Shown here: positions 1 through 6,821 of the stretch, piece by piece
Layout of the letters: the number at the start of each line of letters is the position of its first letter
Position numbering within the stretch: position 1 is the stretch's first letter
From: an uncultured Flavobacteriales bacterium
Lineage (GTDB): Bacteria; Bacteroidota; Bacteroidia; Flavobacteriales; Vicingaceae
Direction: 5' to 3'
NCBI GenBank assembly: GCA_946886085.1
Contig: CAMPHX010000004.1
Span: 1-16,800, forward strand
DNA: 16,800 nucleotides
Program-made: the position numbers and the translations under genes
The notes under the pieces: generated by a model
Databases searched by the model: none
What the model saw: only the letters and a program-made list of their open reading frames with translations
What the model was told of the DNA's origin: nothing

Positions 1-22
1 ACACCATTTCTTAGAACTAATC

Positions 23-439
23 CTATCTTGCTTTCATTTTGCCATCCTTTATGAATTTTTTATAATTCTTTTTGGTTTGTTCAAATTCTTTCTCTAAAAA
101 GTCTTTGAATTTTATTCGGTCAACTTGTCTGTCGAGATAGTAGCCAATTGGTATTTTTTTAGATTTAGATAGTTCAAACTTTAGAAGAATTTGTTTAAGG
201 CTATGTTCTGCTATCCAATAGTTTTTAGTAATAACAGTTTTTTTATTTATTCTTTCAAGGTTAAAACGGAATAAATAGTCAAATGCGGTTCCTATTTCTC
301 CAGAATAAGACGAATGTGTCTGTGCTGGTGGAATAAGAATATCAAGTTTGTTTTTAAGTCCTGGGTTTGGGAAGTGATATCGAAACCAGTTTTTAATATT
401 TTGTCGTCTTTTACTTCTTAAAAGGGATGTTAAACTCAT
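23..439 (-). CDS. Hypothetical protein, 138 residues, possibly the N-terminal part of a longer protein
   Basis: I cannot assign a function. The protein starts at ATG 439, is basic and shows no signal peptide or membrane segment. Its N-terminus is rich in Arg and Lys (residues 8-19). A central stretch, EIGTAFDYLFRFNLERIN (about residues 48-65), looks like a conserved core helix, and WIAEH follows near residue 75. The C-terminal 50 residues are Lys-rich and predicted helical. The stop is TAG at 23-25, and more stops follow in the same frame, while the other two minus-strand frames stay open to the window edge. I have an impression, not verifiable here, that proteins with this core are usually longer, so the gene may be frameshifted or naturally short. 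It lies 100 bp downstream of the symporter stop on the same strand, with no sign of a functional link. Confidence 0.6.
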   Translation of the reverse strand: MSLTSLLRSKRRQNIKNWFRYHFPNPGLKNKLDILIPPAQTHSSYSGEIGTAFDYLFRFNLERINKKTVITKNYWIAEHSLKQILLKFELSKSKKIPIGYYLDRQVDRIKFKDFLEKEFEQTKKNYKKFIKDGKMKAR

Positions 440-539
440 ATTTTTTTAATGTTTGCTAACTTATACTTTTATAAATAAATCCAAGTAATTAGGATTCAGA
501 TACTTCCATAAATATATTAAAAATAACTTATCCAAATTC

Positions 540-2264
540 CTAATCTTTCTCCTTAATCACCATTTGCAACAACGCAGCCAATCCGATAACTAACCCGCAG
601 CCAATAACATTGTACCATAAATAGCCAACTTCTTTAACAGGTGTTTGGAGGAGGTATGAGAAGATAGCTTGTCCGAAAAAGTGCAAAATAATTACAGCAG
701 CTTGTGCAATTATAGCGGCAATAAAAGTAGCTTTTCCTTTAATTTTATTAATGAAAAAAGCCACTAAGAAAATCCCTAAAATAGTTCCATAAAAGATAGA
801 ACCCAAAATATTTACGGCTTCAATAAGGTTTTCGAGCAATTGGGCAAACAAAGCAAAAGTAATGGCTATAATTCCCCAAAAGGCCGTGAATAATTTAGAA
901 ATGATAACCATTTTTCTGTCGCTGGCTTGTGCCGAAGAACTTGATAAGCGCTTGTAAAAATCTATGGTGCTGGTAGAAGCCAAGGCATTTAGCTCTCCAG
1001 AAGTGCTGGACATGGCTGCAGAAAAAATTACCGCCAACAACAAACCTATCAATCCAATAGGCATGTAATTCATAATAAACGATAGAAAAATATAATCAGA
1101 ATCTTTTGATTTGCTTTCTGGTACTGCTTTTAGAATAATTGCTTTGGCTTGGTTTTTCAGTTCAATTTCCTGTTTATCTTTTTGTTGAGCCAAACTAACT
1201 GCTTGGTCAATTTCTGTTTGGTTGGTGGAGGTGCTTATTTGCTCCAAGTATTGTTTTTTCTCACTAAATACTACTTGGTATTCATCTTCAATGGTTTTTA
1301 ACTCTGACGCATATTCGGTTTGGTAAGCTTGGTCTAAACTTGTTTGGTTAAACACAATTCGGTGTTCTTGAAATTGAAAAAATACAAAAACCATTATTCC
1401 TACAAACAGAATAAAAAACTGCATAGGAATTTTCAACAAGGCATTAAACATTAATCCCATTCTACTTTCATAAACCGATTTTCCACTTAAATAGCGTTGT
1501 ACTTGCGATTGGTCGGTGCCAAAATAGGAGAGGGCAAGGAAAGTTCCTCCGGTAATTCCTGTCCAAAAAGTATAGCGTTTATCAATGTCTAACGAAAAAT
1601 CAATTACATTCATTTTGTCCATCATTCCGGCAATGGAAACAGCCTCACCAAAAGAAACATTTTCTGGCAAATTGAAAATAATAATAAAAAAAGCGATGAA
1701 CATTCCGCCCATAATTACTGCCATTTGCCATTTTTGGGTAAGACTAACTGCTTTTGTCCCTCCCGAAACGGTGTAAACAATTACCAATGCACCAATTAAT
1801 AAAATGGTAATATCGAGCTGCCAACCCAAGGCGGTAGCAATAATAATTGCAGGAGCATAAATGGTTATTCCGGCTGCTAATCCACGTTGAATAAGAAAAA
1901 GAGAAGCGGCAAGTAACCTACTTTCAATGCCAAAACGGGTTTCTAAATATTGGTAAGCAGTATAAACTTTTAGTTTATAATAAATAGGAATAAAAACTGC
2001 GGAAACAATAATAAGGGCGATGGGTAAACCCAAATAATTTTGCACAAAACCCATTCCTGACTCATAAGCTTGCCCGGGAGTAGATATAAATGTGATGGCA
2101 CTGGCTTGGGTAGCCATTACAGAAAGTCCAATGGTAGCCCATTTCATATCGCTATCTCCTTTAAGATAACCTTCAATGTTTTGGCTTTTACGGGTTTTCC
2201 ACGCACCATAAATGGCAATGAAACCGAGTGTTCCGAGTAATACTATCCAATCTATACTGCTCAT
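540..2264 (-). CDS. Sodium:solute symporter (SSS family) with a hydrophilic insertion
   Basis: This is an inner-membrane secondary transporter of the SSS (SLC5-like) family, expected to couple Na+ entry to uptake of an unidentified small solute. Hydrophobic segments appear throughout its 574 residues, from DWIVLLGTLGFIAIYGAW at the N-terminus to the last helix just before the terminal KEKD. Family-like signatures include the early SVMATQASAITFISTPGQ, the GTDQSQVQRYLSG segment, and AMSSTSGELNALASTSTIDFYKR, which corresponds to the Na+-site helix region. Roughly residues 296-388 form a charged, Gln/Glu/Lys-rich, coiled-coil-like insertion between two hydrophobic segments. The ATG at 2264 overlaps by 4 bp (ATGA) the stop of the 39-residue gene just upstream, which implies translational coupling and supports this start. 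The substrate cannot be deduced, since sugars, amino acids, sialic acid and organic acids all occur in this family. Confidence 0.93.
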   Translation of the reverse strand: MSSIDWIVLLGTLGFIAIYGAWKTRKSQNIEGYLKGDSDMKWATIGLSVMATQASAITFISTPGQAYESGMGFVQNYLGLPIALIIVSAVFIPIYYKLKVYTAYQYLETRFGIESRLLAASLFLIQRGLAAGITIYAPAIIIATALGWQLDITILLIGALVIVYTVSGGTKAVSLTQKWQMAVIMGGMFIAFFIIIFNLPENVSFGEAVSIAGMMDKMNVIDFSLDIDKRYTFWTGITGGTFLALSYFGTDQSQVQRYLSGKSVYESRMGLMFNALLKIPMQFFILFVGIMVFVFFQFQEHRIVFNQTSLDQAYQTEYASELKTIEDEYQVVFSEKKQYLEQISTSTNQTEIDQAVSLAQQKDKQEIELKNQAKAIILKAVPESKSKDSDYIFLSFIMNYMPIGLIGLLLAVIFSAAMSSTSGELNALASTSTIDFYKRLSSSSAQASDRKMVIISKLFTAFWGIIAITFALFAQLLENLIEAVNILGSIFYGTILGIFLVAFFINKIKGKATFIAAIIAQAAVIILHFFGQAIFSYLLQTPVKEVGYLWYNVIGCGLVIGLAALLQMVIKEKD

Positions 2265-2380
2265 GGTTTATAGTAGGAAGTTATCAGTTGAAAAACAACG
2301 ATTAAAAAAACTAAAAAACCTACTACAAAAAAGTAGAAGCCTTTCCATGATTTAAAAAATGGAGGAAGTTGATTGCTCAT
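2261..2380 (-). CDS. 39-residue single-pass membrane protein coupled to the symporter
   Basis: A short open frame starts at ATG 2380 and ends with TGA at 2263-2261, giving MSNQLPPFFKSWKGFYFFVV, then GFLVFLIVVFQLITSYYKP. Residues about 14-35 form one strongly hydrophobic helix. A short polar N-terminus with FKSWKG precedes it and a YYKP tail follows, so the protein looks like a one-helix inner-membrane peptide. The stop overlaps the symporter ATG as ATGA, a classic translational-coupling arrangement. Some transporters of this superfamily are known to have small companion proteins encoded upstream (for example YhdT before PanF, and DUF4212 proteins before some SSS members). This peptide is much shorter than those and I do not claim homology. 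A role as accessory subunit or stability factor of the symporter is inference. It is short enough for automatic gene callers to miss. Confidence 0.72.
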   Translation of the reverse strand: MSNQLPPFFKSWKGFYFFVVGFLVFLIVVFQLITSYYKP

Positions 2381-2397
2381 TTATTTTATAGTTTATG

Positions 2398-2491
2398 AGT
2401 TTAGAAGTTTAAAAGGTAATTGGTTCATGATAAGTAGATTGCTTTACTACACGTTGCTTCGTTTGCAATGACGGAAACCTCAAACTTCAAA
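2398..2491. repeat. Intergenic repeat-like patch with a GTCATTGC...GCAATC core
   Basis: The 120-bp gap between the lipoprotein and the small membrane protein holds several repeat-like boxes. On the minus strand, positions 2472-2436 read GTCATTGC, then a spacer containing AACGAAGCAACG, then GCAATCT, with ATTGC (2438-2442) and GCAAT (2465-2469) as inverted arms. This resembles the dispersed GTCATTGC...GCAATC palindromic elements I know from many bacterial intergenic regions. Flanking it are GAGTTTAGAA with AGTTTAAAAG (2398-2415), and TTTGAAGTTTGA on the minus strand (2480-2491). All three boxes recur at 15559-15618. I see no coding frame or clear promoter in the patch. Confidence 0.5.
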
Positions 2492-2500
2492 CATGAAACC

Positions 2501-3136
2501 TTACAACGCAGCAAGTTTGTCTAAATCCATGTTTTTAGTGATGTTTTTTACATTGTCGCAGTTTTCTTGATTGTCTGCTTCTATGGTTAGCATAAATCTA
2601 TTAGAAATTCCTACAACGACAGAAGCTTTTCCGGTCTTCTTTTTGAATGTCTCCCATCCTGAAATTTCATCATTAACGGTATAACTTTGAGCCAATTCAT
2701 CTTTGGTATCGATTTTTAAACCGCTATTCCACATTGCTGTAGCCATGCTATACATAGATAAAGCGGCATTGTAATCTAATAGTGAGATTTTAATTCTTTC
2801 TCCTGCTTCATTTTTAAAAGTGATGTCAGCATTAGAGTAGGAAGTTCCTTGCATTTCAACTGTACCACCATCTGGTTCTTCGGCAGTATAACCATCAATT
2901 TCGGTAGGTAAAAATTTGATTAACTCTTCGTAGTGCATGGCTTTGGCATCTTTACGCTTTTCCATGTCTTTTTCCATTTTTTCAGCCTGTTCTTGCATGT
3001 TTTGAGCCATCTTCATAGCTGCACCGAGTGGGTTTTTCTCAACATCAATATTGTCGTCTTGACTTTTGTCTTCTCCTCCACAAGCAACTAAAATTGCTGA
3101 TAAAGAAATTAGTAAAAACTTGTTGAATTTTTGCAT
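2501..3136 (-). CDS. Putative lipoprotein of unknown function
   Basis: The 211-residue product begins with a lipoprotein signal peptide: MQKFNKFLLISLSAILVACGG, with the lipobox LVAC and the lipidated cysteine at residue 19. The mature N-terminus, GGEDKSQDDN, is acidic. A charged Met/Glu/Lys-rich helix follows (about residues 39-65), then a globular alpha/beta-looking part with WNSGLKID, GWETFKKKTGKASVVVG and ISNRFMLTIEADNQ. The repeated beta-strand character suggests a small periplasmic or membrane-anchored domain, but I recognise no named family. It has its own likely promoter (TAAATTTG at 3163-3170), giving a leader of about 20 nt, so it may be transcribed separately from uvrB, which lies 64 bp upstream. 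Lipoprotein status is well supported; the function is unknown. Confidence 0.85.
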   Translation of the reverse strand: MQKFNKFLLISLSAILVACGGEDKSQDDNIDVEKNPLGAAMKMAQNMQEQAEKMEKDMEKRKDAKAMHYEELIKFLPTEIDGYTAEEPDGGTVEMQGTSYSNADITFKNEAGERIKISLLDYNAALSMYSMATAMWNSGLKIDTKDELAQSYTVNDEISGWETFKKKTGKASVVVGISNRFMLTIEADNQENCDNVKNITKNMDLDKLAAL

Positions 3137-3162
3137 AGCTTAATTTTTTCGTGATTAGATTT

Positions 3163-3194
3163 CAAATTTACAATATTTTAAATAATAATCGAAC
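3163..3194 (-). promoter_or_regulatory. Bacteroidota-type promoter of the lipoprotein gene
   Basis: On the minus strand, TAAATTTG (plus-strand CAAATTTA, 3163-3170) matches the phylum's TAnnTTTG -7 consensus exactly. An imperfect -33 element, GTTCG (3194-3190), lies 19 bp upstream. Transcription would begin near 3157, about 20 nt before the ATG at 3136. Confidence 0.5.
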
Positions 3195-3200
3195 TTGGAT

Positions 3201-5225
3201 TTAAAGTGCTTTTATCATTTTACTCAACTCCATCATTTCATCTCTTAGTCTGGCAGCTTCTAAGAAATCTTCTTGTTTAGCAGCATCTTTCATTCTTTTT
3301 TGTGTTTCTTCCAATAATTTTTCCAGTTGAGGTTTGCTCATATATTGAACTACCGGATCAGCAGCAACGCTAGGTTGTTGACTAATATTATCTAATAAAT
3401 AAAAATTATCCGGTGAAGCTGATTTGCCAAACATAGTTTTATCACCGCTAGTTTTGCTTTTGTTTAAAGCTGTAGGTACAATGTTGTGTTCTGCATTGTA
3501 TTGTAGTTGTTTCGTTCGTTTTCTGTCAGTTTCGTCTATCGTTTTCTGCATGGAACCGGTAATTTTATCAGCATACATAATCACTAGTCCATTCATGTTT
3601 CTTGCGGCTCTTCCTGCTGTTTGTATAAGAGAACGTTCTGAGCGTAAAAAACCTTCTTTATCAGCATCTAAAATAGCAACCAACGAAACTTCGGGCAAAT
3701 CCAGCCCTTCTCTTAATAAGTTCACACCTATCAATACATCAAAAATTCCGTTTCTAAGGTCTCTTAAAATTTCAACACGTTCAATGGTATCCACATCAGA
3801 ATGAATGTATCGGCATCTCAATCCATTGTTATCAAAATAAGTGGTTAATTCCTCAGCCATTCGCTTGGTTAATGTTGTTACTAATACACGCTCGTCTTTT
3901 TCTGCACGTAGTTGAATCTCGTGCATCAAATCATCAATCTGATTTAAACTCGGACGAATTTCTATAACCGGCTCTAATAATCCTGTCGGACGAATAATTT
4001 GTTCTACTACAATTCCTTCAGATTCTTTTAATTCAAAATCGGCAGGGGTAGCACTTACATAAATGGTTTGGTTGATGAGTTGATGAAATTCTTCAAATTT
4101 TAACGGACGGTTATCCATTGCAGAAGGTAATCTAAATCCGTATTCTACTAAATTTTCTTTACGAGAACGATCGCCACCGTACATGGCTCCAATTTGAGAA
4201 ACCGTTACATGGCTTTCATCAATCACCATTAAAAAATCTTTAGGAAAATAGTCTAACAAGCAGAAAGGTCGAGAACCCGGAGCTCTTCTATCGAAATACC
4301 TAGAGTAATTTTCAATTCCTGAACAGTAACCTAATTCACGCATCATTTCCATATCGTAAGTCACACGATCTTCCAAACGCTTGGCTTCGGCATGTTTACC
4401 AATTTCTTTCAGGTAAATTAAGTGGTTAAACAAATCATCCTGAATGTCTTTTATAGCCTGATGTAGTGTGTTTTGAGTAGTATTGAAAATGGTTGCAGGA
4501 TAAATGTTTAAGTAGGTAAAACTTTCTAAAGAATTACCATTTATAGGGTCAAAAGATTCTATTTCTTCAATTTCATCTCCAAAAAAGTAGATACGGTAAG
4601 CAATTTCTGCATAAGCAGGATAAACATCTATAGTATCACCTTTTACCCTAAAATTTCCTCGTTGAAAATCTGCTTCAGTTCGAGAGTACATGGCTTGCAC
4701 CAATTGAAGTAAGAATTTATTTCTGCTGATAACATCACCCACTTTTAGTTTAATAATGTTTTCTTGAAAATCTGTTGGATTTCCAATACCGTAAATACAC
4801 GAAACTGAAGCTACAACAATAACATCTTGTCTGCCAGAAAGTAAGGCTGTAGTTGCACTTAGTCGTAATTTTTCAATTTCATCGTTAATCGACATATCTT
4901 TTTCGATATACACATCTGTTACCGGCAAATAGGCTTCAGGTTGGTAATAATCGTAGTACGAAACAAAATATTCTACGGCATTGTGTGGAAAAAATTGCTT
5001 GAACTCACTGTATAATTGAGCTGCAAGTGTTTTATTATGACTTAAAATTAATGTGGGACGTTGAACTTGCTGAATAACATTGGCAATGGTAAATGTTTTT
5101 CCGGAGCCTGTAACACCAAGTAATGTTTGTGCTTTAGCCCCTTTTTGTAAACCTTCTACCAATTGTTTGATGGCTTCGGGTTGGTCGCCTGTTGGTTGAA
5201 AATCGGATATTAATTCAAATGCCAT
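3201..5225 (-). CDS. uvrB: UvrABC excinuclease subunit B
   Basis: UvrB is the damage-verifying helicase-like subunit of cytoplasmic nucleotide excision repair. It is loaded by UvrA and then recruits UvrC for dual incision. At 674 residues it is the normal family length. The Walker A motif GVTGSGKT lies at residues 37-44, followed by the aromatic beta-hairpin region VSYYDYYQPEAYLP that clamps DNA. Also visible are the DESH helicase motif in MVIDESHVTVSQIGAMYGGD, YVSATPADFE, the C-terminal helicase motifs GVNLLREGLDLPEVSLVAILDADKEGF (in part) and QTAGRAARN, and a C-terminal UVR domain (about residues 630-665, KQEDFLEAARLRDEM) that contacts UvrC. The ATG at 5225 leads directly into the family start MAFELISDFQPTGDQ. 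It lies 39 bp downstream of an uncharacterised gene on the same strand. A TAATTTTG box (5230-5237) sits almost on the start codon. Confidence 0.98.
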   Translation of the reverse strand: MAFELISDFQPTGDQPEAIKQLVEGLQKGAKAQTLLGVTGSGKTFTIANVIQQVQRPTLILSHNKTLAAQLYSEFKQFFPHNAVEYFVSYYDYYQPEAYLPVTDVYIEKDMSINDEIEKLRLSATTALLSGRQDVIVVASVSCIYGIGNPTDFQENIIKLKVGDVISRNKFLLQLVQAMYSRTEADFQRGNFRVKGDTIDVYPAYAEIAYRIYFFGDEIEEIESFDPINGNSLESFTYLNIYPATIFNTTQNTLHQAIKDIQDDLFNHLIYLKEIGKHAEAKRLEDRVTYDMEMMRELGYCSGIENYSRYFDRRAPGSRPFCLLDYFPKDFLMVIDESHVTVSQIGAMYGGDRSRKENLVEYGFRLPSAMDNRPLKFEEFHQLINQTIYVSATPADFELKESEGIVVEQIIRPTGLLEPVIEIRPSLNQIDDLMHEIQLRAEKDERVLVTTLTKRMAEELTTYFDNNGLRCRYIHSDVDTIERVEILRDLRNGIFDVLIGVNLLREGLDLPEVSLVAILDADKEGFLRSERSLIQTAGRAARNMNGLVIMYADKITGSMQKTIDETDRKRTKQLQYNAEHNIVPTALNKSKTSGDKTMFGKSASPDNFYLLDNISQQPSVAADPVVQYMSKPQLEKLLEETQKRMKDAAKQEDFLEAARLRDEMMELSKMIKAL

Positions 5226-5229
5226 AAGG

Positions 5230-5237
5230 CAAAATTA
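5230..5237 (-). promoter_or_regulatory. uvrB: Possible -7 element before uvrB
   Basis: The minus-strand sequence TAATTTTG fits TAnnTTTG. I find no convincing -33 TTTG at the expected distance. The box lies only 4 nt before the uvrB ATG, so if it works the transcript would be leaderless or nearly so. A chance match is quite possible in such AT-rich DNA. Confidence 0.25.
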
Positions 5238-5264
5238 AGGATTTGTTTGGTGAATTTTTTGAAT

Positions 5265-6716
5265 TTAAAACTCCATTACTCTCTCCACCAACAATAAATT
5301 ATTGTTAAGATGAGGATTGCTTTTCAAAGTTTGCAATACATTATTTAATTTTTTCTCATATTGATTTTTCGGTGCAATTTTTAGCTGAGCGATGTAGTAA
5401 ATAGCCTTTATCACCAAATCGTTTTCTTCCATGGAAACAAAGTTTTTAATTAGTTTTTTGTAACGATTGTAATTTTCAACCACTTCATCAAAATTTTTAG
5501 CTTGAAAATGAGCCATCAACAACACCACAAATAACCCATCGTACATTTTTTTAAATGTTTTTTGTTGGTATTCATGCAACACTTTTTCAATGAACTTGAT
5601 GCTTGTTTTTTCCTGATTATCTAAAATAAGAAACATGGCATAAACATTATAAAAATTAATGTATTTAAGATAACCCACTTTTTCCCAATCGAGTTTGTTG
5701 CTCAATTCTTCAAACAGGCTGATAATTTCCTTTACTTCATTTTGGAGTTTGTCGTTTAGTGGTTTGCAGTAATAATCGGTAATAAAAAAACTGCCTTTAA
5801 TACTAAGTGCCAACATTAATCCCGAATCGAGCTGATTATTGGCATGGTAAAATTTTTGCCATTTGTTAATGATGGAAGAACAGGTTTTATTTATTTCTTT
5901 TTCGCTTAATGTTAGTCGTGTATGTTTAACTAACATATAATCTAAACTCATCAATTTTTCTCTATGCTGAGCTATCATTAAATAAGCATGTTTTTCAGCT
6001 AATTTTTTGGTGTATTCAATTAATTCAAGAGTGTTTTTATCGTAAAAAGACTTGTGGTTATAGCTGCTAAGTAAGTTTAAGTAGGATTGTCGGGCAATAA
6101 TTTGAATAGAAAGGGAATTGGAATTAAAATGATTTTTGAAAAAAGCTAACTCTTTTGGGTTTACAACCTTTTGTTCTTCAATAAGTGTGGTAGATGTAAG
6201 TTCATCTTGTTTTTGTAGTAAATTTTTTAAATCGCTAAAAAGCATTAAATACTCTTTATTACTTTCTAGATTTAATTGTTTACCAAGTGTTGTTGAAAGC
6301 AGTTTATTTTGTTGTGTAATTTCAAATAAGAGGATTAATAATCCATAGTCTTCAAACTTTTTGGCTACTTCAACCAATAATTTTAGTTTTTCTATGACCT
6401 TGTTGTGTTCTTCATGGTAAATAAACCATTCTATTTCACTTACATTTTGGCTAAGAAAAGTGGGAAAATGTTGACTAATAAATGAAAAATAGTTGAGGGT
6501 GTGATGGTTAAGTTGATTGAATTTTTTTAAGGTTTCCTTGGATGCATTTCCATAAACGGCTTTGCAATAATAATCTAAAGTTTGATTAGGGGTATTTTTA
6601 ATATGATGAATTAATTTTTGAGAAAGTAGTTGGTTTTTCGCAGCTAAATATGTTTCAAACAAATTTAATTGCTGAGAAGAACAACAGGCACTTATTTTTT
6701 GAATTAGAAATTCCAT
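5265..6716 (-). CDS. Uncharacterised 483-residue alpha-helical protein
   Basis: I do not recognise this protein. It is predicted to be almost wholly alpha-helical, rich in Leu, Asn, Lys and Gln, with no signal peptide, membrane helix or catalytic motif that I can see, so it is probably cytoplasmic. The N-terminal part (residues 1-90) includes LFETYLAAKNQLLSQKLIHH and an aromatic run HHTLNYFSFISQHFP. The rest reads as successive 30-40 residue helical pairs, such as KVIEKLKLLVEVAKKFEDYG and, near the C-terminus, HFQAKNFDEVVENYNRYKKL, the latter resembling a degenerate tetratricopeptide unit. A helical solenoid used for protein-protein contacts is therefore the best guess. The start is ATG 6716. 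The gene is followed after 39 bp by uvrB on the same strand and faces the divergent hydrolase gene. A palindrome at 6729-6755 lies just upstream. No functional link to DNA repair can be shown. Confidence 0.85.
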   Translation of the reverse strand: MEFLIQKISACCSSQQLNLFETYLAAKNQLLSQKLIHHIKNTPNQTLDYYCKAVYGNASKETLKKFNQLNHHTLNYFSFISQHFPTFLSQNVSEIEWFIYHEEHNKVIEKLKLLVEVAKKFEDYGLLILLFEITQQNKLLSTTLGKQLNLESNKEYLMLFSDLKNLLQKQDELTSTTLIEEQKVVNPKELAFFKNHFNSNSLSIQIIARQSYLNLLSSYNHKSFYDKNTLELIEYTKKLAEKHAYLMIAQHREKLMSLDYMLVKHTRLTLSEKEINKTCSSIINKWQKFYHANNQLDSGLMLALSIKGSFFITDYYCKPLNDKLQNEVKEIISLFEELSNKLDWEKVGYLKYINFYNVYAMFLILDNQEKTSIKFIEKVLHEYQQKTFKKMYDGLFVVLLMAHFQAKNFDEVVENYNRYKKLIKNFVSMEENDLVIKAIYYIAQLKIAPKNQYEKKLNNVLQTLKSNPHLNNNLLLVERVMEF

Positions 6717-6728
6717 TTTTTAGAGGGG

Positions 6729-6755
6729 TTATCAAAACTCATCTGATTTTGATAA
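6729..6755. repeat. Perfect 9-bp inverted repeat in a divergent intergenic region
   Basis: TTATCAAAA (6729-6737) is repeated in inverted orientation as TTTTGATAA (6747-6755) with a 9-nt spacer. It lies between the divergent start codons at 6716 (minus) and 6822 (plus), only 12 bp from the minus-strand ATG. Centre-to-centre spacing of 18 bp, close to two helical turns, suits a dimeric regulator. A transcript hairpin would be weak because the arms are AT-rich. Confidence 0.5.
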
Positions 6756-6821
6756 AAATACGGGAATTTTTTTAAACAACATCGCAGATTAATTTTACAT
6801 CACTAACTTAAATTAAATGTT

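Noticed and set aside
1585..1776. Plus-strand open frame of 63 codons inside the symporter gene
   Set aside because: It is antisense to a well-supported transporter frame and its translation has no recognisable feature.
3424..3804. Plus-strand open frame of 126 codons inside uvrB
   Set aside because: It is an antisense shadow of a highly conserved gene; its hydrophobic look comes from reading the opposite strand.
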